In this document: positions 15,382 to 23,691 of the stretch, one piece after another
Numbering within the stretch: the first letter of the stretch is position 1
Layout of the letters: each line of letters starts with the position of its first letter
Source of the DNA: Gammaproteobacteria bacterium
GTDB taxonomy: Bacteria; Pseudomonadota; Gammaproteobacteria; SZUA-21
Assembly (NCBI GenBank): GCA_003233345.1
Contig: QILK01000196.1
Coordinates: 1 to 33,583, forward strand
DNA: 33,583 bases
Reading direction: 5' to 3'
Program-made: the position numbers and the translations under genes
Notes under the pieces: model-generated
What the model was told of the DNA's origin: nothing
The model's database searches: none
Seen by the model: the letters and a program-made list of their open reading frames with translations, nothing else

Positions 15382-16731
15382 TTATTTAACAGTTTTACTA
15401 ACAGTGCAGATGATATTGCCATCAGATACGCGGGCAGCGATCTCGTCACCAGGCTTAACCTGTGCTGTTTTACTGATCAATGAGCGGTTTTTGCACGATG
15501 ATAAAATAGAATATCCCCGGTCAAGTGTAGCTAATGGGCTAACGGAATCCAGTGTTCTGGAAAGAATTCCGAGAGAGTACCTACTCGACTCAAGGTTTTT
15601 AGACATCGCTGATTTTAATCGTGATGCAAGATTGGAAGTTTGCTTGAGGTAACTGGAAATCGTGGATACCGGGTTATTGCGTTTAAGGTCGGCAACGGTT
15701 TTTAAGAGGACCGTTGTGCGCAGTGTCAGTTGCATAGAAAACCGTTGTTTAAGGCGTATAGCCAGCTCGTCTATTCTTTGCGAATGTTGCTCCAGTCTAC
15801 TGCTTGGATGTTGTTGTGCCAAGCGTTCGGACAGCCAGTTCATCTGGGTTTTTTGTTGGGTTAATTTATTAACGAGGGTTTTTTGCAGCCGTAAAAAATT
15901 GAGTTCGAGTCGCGATAAAATTTCATTCTGATCAGGGCTTATCGTCTCCGCAGCAACAGAGGGCGTCGGTGCGCGTACATCGGCGACCAGATCGGCAATG
16001 GTAAAATCTATTTCGTGGCCGATACCCGTCACAATAGGCAGTTTGCTCTTAAAAATTTCGCGAGCAAGTTGCTCGTTATTAAATGCCCAAAGATCTTCGA
16101 TAGAACCACCGCCTCTCGCCAAAATCAGTAAGTCACACGTCTTTTGTTGGTTAGCCAGTTTGATCGCTTTAATGATGGCGATAGCGGCATCGTCACCCTG
16201 TACCAAGGTGGGATATATCGTTACCCCTAACGGCGGAAATCTTCGTTGTAAGACCGTTAGAATATCTTTAACCGCAGCGCCGGTTGGCGAGGTAATAATG
16301 CCGACGCGTTCGGGCAGGGGCGGCAGTGGTTTTTTGTGCGCGGGGTCGAATAAACCTTCGTTAGACAAGGTTAGTTTTAATGCTTCAAATGCTTGGCGTA
16401 ATGCACCTTCGCCAGCCGGTTCAATCGACTGCGCGATTAGTTGAAAATCCCCGCGGGCTTCATAAAGACTGATTTTGGCCTGAATCAGTACTTTCTGTCC
16501 GTTTTCCGGGGTAAACGCCAATAGTCGGTTGCGGTTGCGAAACATTGCGCAGCGGATCTGTGCCGATGGGTCCTTGAGACTGAAATAGAGATGGCCGGAA
16601 CCTGGCTTGACTAGATTGGATATTTCACCTTCAACCCAAATAATGCAAAACCGGGATTCCAGTAACAGCCGTGCTTCCGAGTTTAATCGCGAAACACTGT
16701 ATATGTCTTTTTGCGCCAGATGAGTATTCAA
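15382..16731 (-). CDS. xseA: Exodeoxyribonuclease VII large subunit
   Basis: Large subunit of the single-strand-specific exonuclease VII. The 449-residue protein starts with an OB-fold domain (about residues 10-100, FCIIWVEGEISNL). The catalytic domain has the signatures LILARGGGSIEDLWAFNNE and GIGHEIDFTIADLVADVRAP (about 200-265). A long coiled coil (about 270-390) and a small C-terminal domain with RGYSIL follow. Its ATG directly abuts the stop of the small gene upstream (16732), so the two are probably one operon. guaB lies divergent upstream. Confidence 0.96.
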   Translation of the reverse strand: MNTHLAQKDIYSVSRLNSEARLLLESRFCIIWVEGEISNLVKPGSGHLYFSLKDPSAQIRCAMFRNRNRLLAFTPENGQKVLIQAKISLYEARGDFQLIAQSIEPAGEGALRQAFEALKLTLSNEGLFDPAHKKPLPPLPERVGIITSPTGAAVKDILTVLQRRFPPLGVTIYPTLVQGDDAAIAIIKAIKLANQQKTCDLLILARGGGSIEDLWAFNNEQLAREIFKSKLPIVTGIGHEIDFTIADLVADVRAPTPSVAAETISPDQNEILSRLELNFLRLQKTLVNKLTQQKTQMNWLSERLAQQHPSSRLEQHSQRIDELAIRLKQRFSMQLTLRTTVLLKTVADLKRNNPVSTISSYLKQTSNLASRLKSAMSKNLESSRYSLGILSRTLDSVSPLATLDRGYSILSSCKNRSLISKTAQVKPGDEIAARVSDGNIICTVSKTVK

Positions 16732-17028
16732 TTATTTGCTTTGTAGCCCGTAATTTAATGAAGAGCGATGCTGTTCCTTGCCCATTTTGATTTGTTCCAG
16801 TGCCTCTTTGGCGAGTTGCTCAGCTTTTTTATACTTTCCTTTGCGCCACAGTAGTTTAGCCGGTCCGATTTTTTCACTGTAGGTACTATCCCAGCTGAAA
16901 CCCAGTTTATCAACTTCTTTGAAAGCTTCAACGGCGGTATTTATTGCCGTGGCAGAGCTTTGCTTGTCTGCTGCGAATATAGCAGGATTAAAAAGTATGG
17001 TAAGTAAGAATATCCCTAATAATTTCAT
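16732..17028 (-). CDS. Small periplasmic protein resembling SoxXA-binding protein
   Basis: A 98-residue protein with a signal peptide ending near residue 19 (AIFA, then ADKQ). The mature part is mostly helical: AINTAVEAFKEVDKLGFSWD, then KAEQLAKEALEQIKMG. The pattern, with a Gly-x-x-Trp between two helices and a KKAxxLAxxA repeat, resembles the SoxXA-binding (SoxK-like) family of small periplasmic proteins. No sox genes are nearby. It precedes xseA with no gap, an unusual partner for a DNA-repair gene. Assignment is by memory of the family pattern only. Confidence 0.5.
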   Translation of the reverse strand: MKLLGIFLLTILFNPAIFAADKQSSATAINTAVEAFKEVDKLGFSWDSTYSEKIGPAKLLWRKGKYKKAEQLAKEALEQIKMGKEQHRSSLNYGLQSK

Positions 17029-17210
17029 ATTTCAAATCTCCTGGTTTAGCCATATGATAGACAAATCTGGGTAAGCCCGAACAGGGCAGTTTTTAACTGA
17101 AGGCATTCGTTGCGCTCATATTATTGTAGTCGATTTGGTTGCTTGTACTTGTATTTGCCAATAATTGCACAAATTTGAACGACTTTTATCCAAATTAGTT
17201 AGCAAACTGG

Positions 17211-17239
17211 TTTACCTGGATTGCAACAGATTTTATAAT
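17211..17239 (+). promoter_or_regulatory. Sigma-70 promoter of guaB
   Basis: TTTACC (17211-17216), a 17-base spacer and a perfect TATAAT (17234-17239). Transcription would start near 17246, giving a leader of about 45 bases before ATG 17293. Confidence 0.6.
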
Positions 17240-17292
17240 CCGCTGTACTAAAATAATGCTACTACAAACTAACAACCTTGGGGCATACCTAT

Positions 17293-18735
17293 ATGCGAGT
17301 CGTGCAAGAAGCGCTCACTTTTGATGATGTTTTGTTATTACCGGCACATTCAACTATTTTGCCGAAAGAAGTTTCATTGAAAACACAACTGACACGTGAA
17401 ATTTCATTAAGTATTCCACTGGTCTCGGCAGCCATGGATACCGTGACTGAAGCCCGGCTGGCGATTGCGCTGGCGCAGGAAGGCGGCCTGGGCATCGTTC
17501 ATAAAAACCTGGATTTATCGATACAGGCAAATGAAGTTCTACGTGTGAAACGGTTTGAAAGCGGTGTGATCAAGGATCCGATTACCGTCGCGCCTGACAC
17601 CAGTATCGGCGAGGTCATGAAAATAACCCGTTCAAACAGTATTTCCGGTGTCCCCGTCGTTGATGGGCTGAACCTGGTTGGCATTGTCACCAGCCGGGAT
17701 TTGCGCTTTGAGACCCGAATGAATGAACCGGTCTCGAAAATAATGACACCAAAGGAGCATCTGGTTACCGTAAAAGAAGGGGCCAGTCGCGATGAAGTAC
17801 AAAAACTGCTGCACAAACACCGAATTGAAAAAGTATTAGTGATTAACTCAAATTTTCATTTACGCGGCATGATCACTGTTAAGGATATTCAAAAATCGAC
17901 CGACTATCCCAACGCCTGCAAGGATGAAAGTGGCAGTCTGCGTGTTGGCGCAGCCGTGGGTACCGGTGCTGGAACAGAAGAAAGAATAGAGGCATTAGTC
18001 AATGCCGGTGTTGATGTTATTGTCGTTGATACGGCGCATGGGCACTCACAAGGTGTTCTGGATCGCATCGCCTGGACCAAAAAGCACTATCCCCAACTGC
18101 AGGTGGTGGGTGGCAATATTGCCACGGGGGATGCGGCAAAAGATTTACTGAAAGCCGGTGTGGACGCAGTTAAGGTCGGTATTGGCCCTGGTTCTATTTG
18201 TACAACACGAATAGTCGCAGGCGTTGGTGTCCCGCAAATTACAGCGGTATCCAATGTTTGTAAAGCGCTGGAGGGTAGTGGGGTGCCAGTGATTGCTGAT
18301 GGTGGTATACGCTTTTCGGGTGATATTGCCAAAGCCGTTGCCGCCGGTGCCCATGTCATCATGGTCGGTAGTCTGTTTGCCGGTACCGATGAGGCACCCG
18401 GAGAGGTAGAATTATTTCAGGGCAGATCCTATAAATCTTACCGGGGCATGGGTTCGATCGGGGCGATGAAGCAGGGTTCCAGCGATCGCTACTTTCAGGA
18501 CAGCGCCGATGTCGAAAAGCTGGTTCCCGAAGGCATTGAAGGACGCGTACCTTATAAAGGCCCGTTAATGAATATAGCGCAACAATTGCTCGGCGGATTA
18601 AGGCAAAGTATGGGTTATGTCGGTTGCGCCGATATTGAGGAGATGCGCACAAAGCCCGAGTTTGTTCGAGTCACCTTTGCCGGCATGCGCGAAAGCCACG
18701 TTCATGATGTCACGATTACCAAAGAAGCGTCGTGA
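17293..18735 (+). CDS. guaB: Inosine-5'-monophosphate dehydrogenase
   Basis: Oxidises IMP to XMP with NAD+, the first committed step to GMP. The catalytic barrel is interrupted by two CBS domains (about residues 90-205, region [20 protein letters not shown]). The active-site loop is [10 protein letters not shown] with the catalytic Cys at about residue 303. ATG 17293 ([20 protein letters not shown]) matches the family start; an upstream TTG at 17278 would add five unlikely residues. The protein is 480 residues and ends VTITKEAS, lacking the usual PNYR-type tail. A 22-bp deletion relative to the copy at 21510-21677 shifts the frame at the last codons. Confidence 0.95.
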   Translation: MRVVQEALTFDDVLLLPAHSTILPKEVSLKTQLTREISLSIPLVSAAMDTVTEARLAIALAQEGGLGIVHKNLDLSIQANEVLRVKRFESGVIKDPITVAPDTSIGEVMKITRSNSISGVPVVDGLNLVGIVTSRDLRFETRMNEPVSKIMTPKEHLVTVKEGASRDEVQKLLHKHRIEKVLVINSNFHLRGMITVKDIQKSTDYPNACKDESGSLRVGAAVGTGAGTEERIEALVNAGVDVIVVDTAHGHSQGVLDRIAWTKKHYPQLQVVGGNIATGDAAKDLLKAGVDAVKVGIGPGSICTTRIVAGVGVPQITAVSNVCKALEGSGVPVIADGGIRFSGDIAKAVAAGAHVIMVGSLFAGTDEAPGEVELFQGRSYKSYRGMGSIGAMKQGSSDRYFQDSADVEKLVPEGIEGRVPYKGPLMNIAQQLLGGLRQSMGYVGCADIEEMRTKPEFVRVTFAGMRESHVHDVTITKEAS

Positions 18736-18759
18736 TAGTCATTAATGTAATTTAGTCTA
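18614..18759 (+). repeat. guaB 3'-end direct repeat, left copy (part of the functional gene)
   Basis: 146 bp covering the last 40 or so codons of guaB and 24 bases beyond. It matches 21510-21677 with only about five base differences, apart from a 22-bp gap after GAAGCG in this copy. The match ends in TAATTTAGTCTA on both sides. The sequence after this point is unlike the guaA leader. Confidence 0.9.
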
Positions 18760-18832
18760 CGACTCTGATCTATCTTGAATCCAGCATCAAACGATAGATT
18801 TGATTTAGAGTTTATCAAGAGAGCACGATAAC

Positions 18833-19021
18833 GTGAAACCACTCTGCCAATTATTTAACGTAAATACGAGTAGCTATTATTACCGGATTAATAGGAAAGA
18901 CAATATTAACCTGAAACGAGAGCGACTCAACTGGCCGTTGATATTCACACCGCGAGTCGTGGGTGGAGCCGGTACACGAACGATCGCAGAACAACTGACA
19001 CAGCAAGGTGAAGTATTCTAA
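18833..19021 (+). pseudogene. IS3-family transposase OrfB, N-terminal fragment
   Basis: The frame from GTG 18833 encodes VKPLCQLFNVNTSSYYYR followed by GGAGTRTIAEQLTQQG. This fits the start of IS3-family OrfB: a helix-turn-helix ending in the S-x-YY motif, then the SRG-x-xG-x-RTI-x-x-L-x-x-x-G segment that precedes the DDE domain. The frame closes after 62 codons, so the catalytic core is lost. It is the only transposase trace in the guaB-guaA insert. Confidence 0.65.
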
Positions 19022-19145
19022 CGAATAAGAGGGGGATGACAGTGTCCGCGGATACACCAAGTACTCCTTTGATTTTGTTAATCGATAGGTTAAAGTTAGT
19101 TAATGGTAAGTTCCGATACTATTGAAAAAGTAGAAGATATTCTTA

Positions 19146-19331
19146 ATGTCAACCGCAAAAGATCAAATGAAACAAATACTTGAAGATCAGCCAGATGATA
19201 GCAGCTATGATGAGTTGTTAAAAGAACTGGCGTTCAAAAGAATGATCGACAGAGGGCTTGCAGATGTGGATTCTAAAAATACGATTAGTAATGAGGAGAT
19301 GGATCGTAGAATTAAATCATGGCAAAAATAA
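19146..19331 (+). CDS. Antitoxin of a ParE-type toxin-antitoxin pair
   Basis: A 61-residue acidic protein with ILEDQPDDSSYDELLKELAF and, at the end, ISNEEMDRRIKSW. This is a common small antitoxin family found directly upstream of ParE toxins; the helical DSSYDE-x-x-x-EL stretch and the NEE-x-x-x-RI tail are its marks. It overlaps the toxin gene by 13 bases. The antitoxin looks complete although the toxin is not. Confidence 0.75.
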   Translation: MSTAKDQMKQILEDQPDDSSYDELLKELAFKRMIDRGLADVDSKNTISNEEMDRRIKSWQK

Positions 19332-19537
19332 TATGGACTAGCGAAGCTAGCCAATGGTTAAAAGATATTTTTGATTATATTTCAGAGGACAATTACGAAG
19401 CGGCGAATAATGTGGTTAAGGGTATTTATAAGAAAGCACAAATATTAAAGGAATTTCCAGAAATAGGATATAAGTATAAGCATACGTCGGATAGAGCACT
19501 GATCGGCTGTTCAATAAACCTGGACTTTTGGGGATAG
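19319..19537 (+). pseudogene. ParE-family toxin, 3'-truncated by a repeat
   Basis: From ATG 19319 the product reads MAKIIWTSEASQWLKDIFDY, then KAQILKEFPEIGYKYKHTSDR, the first two thirds of a ParE toxin. After TSDR the family continues with strands that carry the R-x-x-x-YG-x-Y-x-I core; here the frame runs into the 60-bp repeat at 19491-19550 and stops after 72 residues. The missing C-terminal strands contain the gyrase-poisoning surface, so the toxin is probably dead. Confidence 0.75.
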
Positions 19538-19550
19538 GGATTTTATTCTA
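19491..19550 (+). repeat. 60-bp direct repeat, copy 1
   Basis: Begins ATAGAGCACTGATCG and includes TGGACTTTTGGGGATAGGG. It recurs at 21440-21499 with one base change. This copy is joined to the ParE toxin after codon TSDR. Flanks differ, except that both continue with TACCCA within a few bases. It looks like the end of a lost mobile element. Confidence 0.85.
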
Positions 19551-19753
19551 TACCCAAATCTGGACACGTTACCCACTGGGTTATTAGCATCTCCCCGTCT
19601 ATCGTTGCTTACGTATTTGGTGGTATATCAGATAATTTTATTATTAAACTGATTATAGCAAGCATAATTAGAGCATAGAAACTATTTATAGTTTCCATTT
19701 TCTGATTTCTGCATATATAAAAACTATTACTGATATATACGTTAAGTTTCTTA

Positions 19754-19984
19754 TTAACAAGAATCAAGCAGTTGAAAATATCTATCTCTACTCATTAACG
19801 CCGTCCGTAAGCAGGAAGTAATTACCCCTATAGAAACTGGATTATGAGCTGGGATTACAAGCGGCCGTGATATTCCGGGTTTTGTATAAGATCTGTGGCT
19901 ACCTTTTGTCCGCGCATGTTTAAACCCATCTTTTAAAAACACACACTCTAACTTTTTCCAATTAACAGGTGTGATTTTGGGCAT
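19754..19984 (-). CDS. hicA: HicA-family mRNA interferase toxin
   Basis: A 76-residue toxin with the HicA fold: a conserved catalytic His in GSHRSYTKPG, then RPLVIPAHN and a final helix TALMSRDRYFQLLDSC. It cleaves mRNA in the absence of HicB. I start it at ATG 19984 (MPKITPVNW), not at the TTG two codons upstream. It overlaps the end of hicB by 23 bases. Unlike the other toxins here it appears intact, with the catalytic His present. Confidence 0.88.
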   Translation of the reverse strand: MPKITPVNWKKLECVFLKDGFKHARTKGSHRSYTKPGISRPLVIPAHNPVSIGVITSCLRTALMSRDRYFQLLDSC

Positions 19985-20264
19985 TTGCAACTAGGGAAAT
20001 AGGTACGTCCATATAATGATTGCTATAATAACTGTCACTATATTCCGAAACAGAAAACCCGCATTCTTTTAATGATTTTTCGAAGGTCCCGGTTTCTATA
20101 CATGTTTCGAAAAACAACTGAATAGCCTCTAATAAATTATTTTTCGCTTCTTCTTCCGTACTTCCTTGACTGCTTACGTTTAAATCTGGGCATGAGGATA
20201 CATACAAATCTTCTTCCTTATCAATTTCATAAGCAAGTTTTAATGTGATACCTATATGGCGCAT
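19962..20264 (-). CDS. hicB: HicB-family antitoxin
   Basis: A 100-residue antitoxin with the degenerate RNase-H-like HicB domain: YEIDKEEDLYVSSCPDLNVS, GSTEEEAKNNLLEAI and a C-terminal part FFETCIETGT. It neutralises HicA and normally represses the operon. ATG 20264 (MRHIGIT) is preceded by a strong GGAGAAAGG; the ATG at 20279 lies inside that ribosome-binding site and is less likely. The gene order, antitoxin before toxin, is the reverse of the classical hicAB but common. Confidence 0.85.
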   Translation of the reverse strand: MRHIGITLKLAYEIDKEEDLYVSSCPDLNVSSQGSTEEEAKNNLLEAIQLFFETCIETGTFEKSLKECGFSVSEYSDSYYSNHYMDVPISLVANAQNHTC

Positions 20265-20279
20265 TTTACCTTTCTCCAT

Positions 20280-20832
20280 AATACATTTAACGACAAAAAG
20301 AAAAAAAAGTTTAATTTATAAAAGCAAAGTTCTTTCCAAGACGCTAAAAATGCACTAAATTATTTTGAAACATAAATAATAAATCCCAGGTAATCAATAC
20401 TAATAAAGTGTTTTTTTGTGACTAAATTTAACATATCCCCGACTGTCTGTAGGCACCCTACAAGAGTATATGTTACTTAGTAGCAGAATTCGACAAGTAG
20501 TTCCATATAATTAGACCACATATTAACGTTTAAAGTGCAAAGACTATGAGGGGGGAATCGTACATTCCAAAAATCTCTGACAGACCGTTTCAGAAAGCCT
20601 GAACCACTATAAATATGTACAGTATTAGTATGTATGGGATGTATTTTAACCGAAAATTGAATTAAACGGTATAGAGTCGGCTTATCTTGTTTATATTATT
20701 AAGTACACACTTTATTTACTGAAACTTAACACATTGTGTGTCCACTTTTTCTTTATAGTTTTATAATCTTGACTAGCATTAATCACTTTACTGAATCTTT
20801 CAATTAACTATCAAATTTTGAGATAAGTATAT
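20280..20832. other. AT-rich gene-free stretch inside the guaB-guaA island
   Basis: About 550 bases without a plausible coding region on either strand. It must contain the hicBA promoter on its left side (minus strand) and perhaps one for the small membrane protein on its right; a TATAAT at 20762-20767 is the only good hexamer, without a clear -35. No inverted repeats or tRNA-like sequence were noticed. Confidence 0.4.
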
Positions 20833-21105
20833 GTGGACGGAGCTACTTTATTTTCAAATATAATCGGCCATGTGGCATGGCCAATTGCGATTATTACTAT
20901 AACCATTATATTAAGGAAGCCAATAAGTGTTTTAGCTAATCGTATAGAACAAGCAGATTTTAAAAATACAAAAATTATGCTTACTAAATCAGAAAAGTAT
21001 GAAATTGAAGATAAAGCTGCTGAGTCATTTAGTGAAGAAGCTAATCAATTTTATAAAGATATAATTAAAAGTGCAATTGAGTTAGATGTTTTTGCTTTAA
21101 CTTAA
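20833..21105 (+). CDS. Small membrane protein of unknown function
   Basis: A 90-residue protein from GTG 20833. A hydrophobic helix at about residues 8-27 (IIGHVAWPIAIITITIIL) is followed by RKPISVLANRIEQADFKN and an acidic, helical C-terminus. The WP-x-AI...R-x-P-I-x-x-L-x-x-RI layout (gap marks variable residues) is seen in the N-terminus of many uncharacterised single-pass proteins of about 150-200 residues, so this may be a shortened version. An overlapping ATG at 20832 in another frame is closed quickly. Confidence 0.5.
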   Translation: MDGATLFSNIIGHVAWPIAIITITIILRKPISVLANRIEQADFKNTKIMLTKSEKYEIEDKAAESFSEEANQFYKDIIKSAIELDVFALT

Positions 21106-21439
21106 GTTTCAGTAGCTATTTCTCTATTTGTAATATGATAAACTCCTTTGAATAAATAATCGTTTACTATTTTTTGAAACCAAAAAGGAACTTGGCCCAT
21201 ATCACGCAGCAGTACCGAGCTTAAAATTTTATAAGTCTTGCAAATCGAAATAAACCTAGTCGGCCAAGATGCCAGTAACCAACTTGCCTGCCAAGTAAGC
21301 CAATAACGATGGGTCGTTGATAACTTCTTAGGGCATTTGTCGGTCTGAAGGCGGGAATTGGTTGAAAATCGAGTGAACACACAGAAAGAGTGAAGCAAAA
21401 GAGGAGAAAGTCAGTAAGGGTTCACCGTGATTAGGGGAA
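21106..21439. other. Gene-poor end of the island
   Basis: About 330 bases between the small membrane protein and the second copy of the 60-bp repeat. A 98-codon frame exists on the minus strand (21102-21398), but it has no start signal and no recognisable pattern, so I do not call it. It could be debris of a mobile element. Confidence 0.35.
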
Positions 21440-21499
21440 ATAGAGCACTGATCGACTGTTCAATAAACCTGGACTTTTGGGGATAGGGATTTTATTCTA
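21440..21499 (+). repeat. 60-bp direct repeat, copy 2
   Basis: Same 60 bases as 19491-19550 with one change (A for G after GATCG). It ends 10 bases before the duplicated guaB 3' end. It is the last island sequence before the old guaB-guaA junction. Confidence 0.85.
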
Positions 21500-21509
21500 C
21501 TTATACCCA

Positions 21510-21677
21510 GTTATGTCGGTTGCATCGATATTGAGGAGATGCGCACAAAACCGGAGTTTGTTCGAGTCACCTTTGCCGGCATGCGCGAAAGCCACGTTCA
21601 TGATGTCACGATTACCAAAGAAGCGCCGAACTACCGGGTCGAAGTCGTCGTGATAGCCATTAATGTAATTTAGTCTA
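21510..21677 (+). repeat. guaB 3'-end direct repeat, right copy (gene remnant beside guaA)
   Basis: 168 bp that match the end of guaB and the bases after it. Read in the guaB frame it encodes GYVGC at codon level with small changes, the conserved [18 protein letters not shown], then PNYRVE, the usual IMPDH tail, which the functional gene now lacks. The sequence continues without break into the terminator and leader of guaA. This suggests it is the original host copy of the gene end. Confidence 0.88.
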
Positions 21678-21702
21678 TTATTCTGGAGAATTAAGCCAGC
21701 CG

Positions 21703-21735
21703 ATGCGCCGCTTTTAGCGGCGTATTCTATTTCCC
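21703..21735 (+). terminator. Hairpin ahead of guaA, probable old guaB terminator
   Basis: ATGCGCCGCT (21703-21712), a TTT loop and AGCGGCGTAT (21716-21725) form a 10-bp stem with one G-T pair, followed by the moderately T-rich TCTATTTCCC. It would have followed guaB before the insertion and lies 45 bases before guaA. Confidence 0.5.
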
Positions 21736-21769
21736 AGTCAGATTTTCAAATACTTAGTAAAAGGCGGAT

Positions 21770-23359
21770 ATGAACACAGCATTAGATACGCAAATTCACC
21801 AGGATCGAATTCTGGTCATAGATTTTGGCTCGCAATATACCCAACTGATTGCCCGTCGAATCCGCGAGGCAGGTGTTTATTGTGAAATTCACAGCTGTGA
21901 AATGACCTCTGAGCAGATTAAGGACTACGCACCCAAAGGCATTGTCTTGTCAGGAGGCCCTGAGTCTGTGACCGGTGACGAGTCGCTTGTGGTCACACCG
22001 GCAATATTTGATTTGGATATTCCTATTCTTGGAATATGTTATGGCATGCAAACCATGGCAGCACAACTCGGTGGACAGGTCGAGCCGTCAACGCACCGGG
22101 AGTTCGGCTATGCGCAAGTCAGAGCTCATGGGCACTGCCAACTATTAAAAGACATCGAGGATCACGCCAGTGCGGAAGGTTATGGTTTGCTTGATGTGTG
22201 GATGAGTCATGGCGACAAGGTCACGGGCTTACCGGATGGGTTTATCAAAATTGCCAGCACAGATACTGCGGCGATCGCCGGAATGGCTGACGAAGCCCGC
22301 CAGTTTTATGGTTTGCAATTTCATCCAGAAGTGACGCATACCCAGCAAGGGCAAAGAATTATCCAGCGTTTTGTAACGTCAATCTGTGGATGTGACGGAT
22401 TGTGGACACCCGCGAATATTATTGATGAGAGTATTGCCCAGATTCGCGAGCAAGTCGGTGATGATAAAGTTTTGCTGGGATTGTCTGGTGGTGTCGATTC
22501 TTCCGTGGTTGCGGCGATGCTGAACAAAGCCATCGGTAAAAAACTGGTTTGTGTGTTTGTTGATAATGGCCTGTTAAGGTTAAACGAGGGCGACCAGGTC
22601 ATGGCCACCTTCGCCGAAAATATGGGTATCAATGTTATCCGGGTTAATGCGGAAGACCGGTTTTTAAACGCGTTGCAAGGTGTTGATGACCCCGAGCAAA
22701 AAAGAAAAATAATCGGCAACACCTTTATCGAGGTGTTTGAGGAAAAAGCAGAAGCACTTGAAAATATCAAATGGTTGGCACAGGGTACGATTTATCCTGA
22801 TGTCATTGAGTCAGCCGGTGCCAAGTCTGGAAAAGCGCACGTCATTAAATCGCATCATAATGTTGGCGGTCTGCCAGAGGATATGACGCTAAAACTGGTG
22901 GAGCCGCTGCGTGAATTGTTTAAAGACGAAGTCAGAAAACTGGGCTTAGAACTGGGATTGCCAAAAGACATGATTAACCGGCATCCATTTCCGGGTCCTG
23001 GTTTGGGTGTGCGTATCCTCGGTGAAGTAAAAAAGGAATATGCAGATATATTGCGGGGTGCGGATGCGATCTTTATTGACGAATTAAGAAAGAATAATTT
23101 GTATGATGCTGTTAGCCAGGCCTTTGCGGTCTTCTTGCCAGTCAAATCGGTCGGGGTTATGGGTGATGGCCGTCGTTATGATTATGTGGTGGCATTAAGA
23201 GCAGTGGAAACGGTGGATTTTATGACGGCCCGCTGGGCGCACCTTCCTTATGATGTTCTTGATATTATTTCCAGGCGCATTATCAATGAAACTCAAGGCA
23301 TTTCCCGAGTTGCTTACGATATATCCGGTAAACCACCGGCGACGATTGAGTGGGAGTAA
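21770..23359 (+). CDS. guaA: GMP synthase (glutamine-hydrolysing)
   Basis: Amidates XMP to GMP, the step after GuaB. The 529-residue protein has an N-terminal class I glutamine amidotransferase with the nucleophile C90 (LGICYGMQ) and the His-Glu pair in QFHPEVTHT. The ATP-pyrophosphatase domain has the P-loop [15 protein letters not shown], and the dimerisation domain ends in PPATIEWE. Start ATG 21770 follows AAAGGCGG. It was presumably transcribed with guaB before the 2.75-kb insertion; it may now depend on its own promoter. Confidence 0.97.
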   Translation: MNTALDTQIHQDRILVIDFGSQYTQLIARRIREAGVYCEIHSCEMTSEQIKDYAPKGIVLSGGPESVTGDESLVVTPAIFDLDIPILGICYGMQTMAAQLGGQVEPSTHREFGYAQVRAHGHCQLLKDIEDHASAEGYGLLDVWMSHGDKVTGLPDGFIKIASTDTAAIAGMADEARQFYGLQFHPEVTHTQQGQRIIQRFVTSICGCDGLWTPANIIDESIAQIREQVGDDKVLLGLSGGVDSSVVAAMLNKAIGKKLVCVFVDNGLLRLNEGDQVMATFAENMGINVIRVNAEDRFLNALQGVDDPEQKRKIIGNTFIEVFEEKAEALENIKWLAQGTIYPDVIESAGAKSGKAHVIKSHHNVGGLPEDMTLKLVEPLRELFKDEVRKLGLELGLPKDMINRHPFPGPGLGVRILGEVKKEYADILRGADAIFIDELRKNNLYDAVSQAFAVFLPVKSVGVMGDGRRYDYVVALRAVETVDFMTARWAHLPYDVLDIISRRIINETQGISRVAYDISGKPPATIEWE

Positions 23360-23388
23360 GATTACGGTGGCCGTACAAAGTATGTCAA

Positions 23389-23417
23389 TGGACCGCTGGC
23401 AGTAGAAATACTATAAT
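23389..23417 (+). promoter_or_regulatory. Promoter of the RHH/PIN toxin-antitoxin operon
   Basis: TGGACC (23389-23394), 17 bases, TATAAT (23412-23417), 35 bases before the antitoxin ATG. GGCA and TGCC flank the -10 region and could be part of an autorepressor operator, as is common for RHH antitoxins. Confidence 0.45.
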
Positions 23418-23451
23418 GCCAGGCCTGTATTACTTTAACGTGAGGTATGCC

Positions 23452-23691
23452 ATGAAGCCGTTATCGGTAAAAATACCGGATGATTTATATGCTTTGCTAG
23501 AACAGAAGAGAGAGACTTCTGGAAAAAATCAGTCTGCCATTATTCGCATAGCATTAGAGGATTACTTGGTAAAAAGCGTGGCTGTAAAAACAGGATTAGT
23601 TGGTGAATTAGGGCAGGATTTGTGTGGCAGTATTAGTGCGCCGTCAGATTTATCAACAAATTCAAAGTATATGGACAATTATGGCTGCTAG
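23452..23691 (+). CDS. Ribbon-helix-helix (CopG-type) antitoxin
   Basis: A 79-residue protein. The first 45 residues (MKPLSVKIPDDLYALLEQ, then KNQSAIIRIALEDYL) form a ribbon-helix-helix DNA-binding domain, and the tail would bind a toxin. It should repress its own promoter and block the adjacent PIN-domain toxin. ATG 23452 follows GTGAGG at good distance. The longer frame starting inside guaA is spurious. It overlaps the toxin gene by 11 bases. Confidence 0.8.
   Translation: MKPLSVKIPDDLYALLEQKRETSGKNQSAIIRIALEDYLVKSVAVKTGLVGELGQDLCGSISAPSDLSTNSKYMDNYGC

Noticed and set aside
19962-20279. HicB start at ATG 20279
   Set aside because: That ATG lies within the GGAG-type ribosome-binding site serving ATG 20264.
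21102-21398. 98-codon minus-strand frame in the island
   Set aside because: No ribosome-binding site, low-complexity composition and no recognisable motif; it may be a chance frame in mobile-element debris.
5760-23145. Numerous antisense frames inside ndk, rlmN, hisS, guaB, guaA and proS
   Set aside because: They are opposite-strand shadows of strongly conserved genes and lack start signals or family matches.
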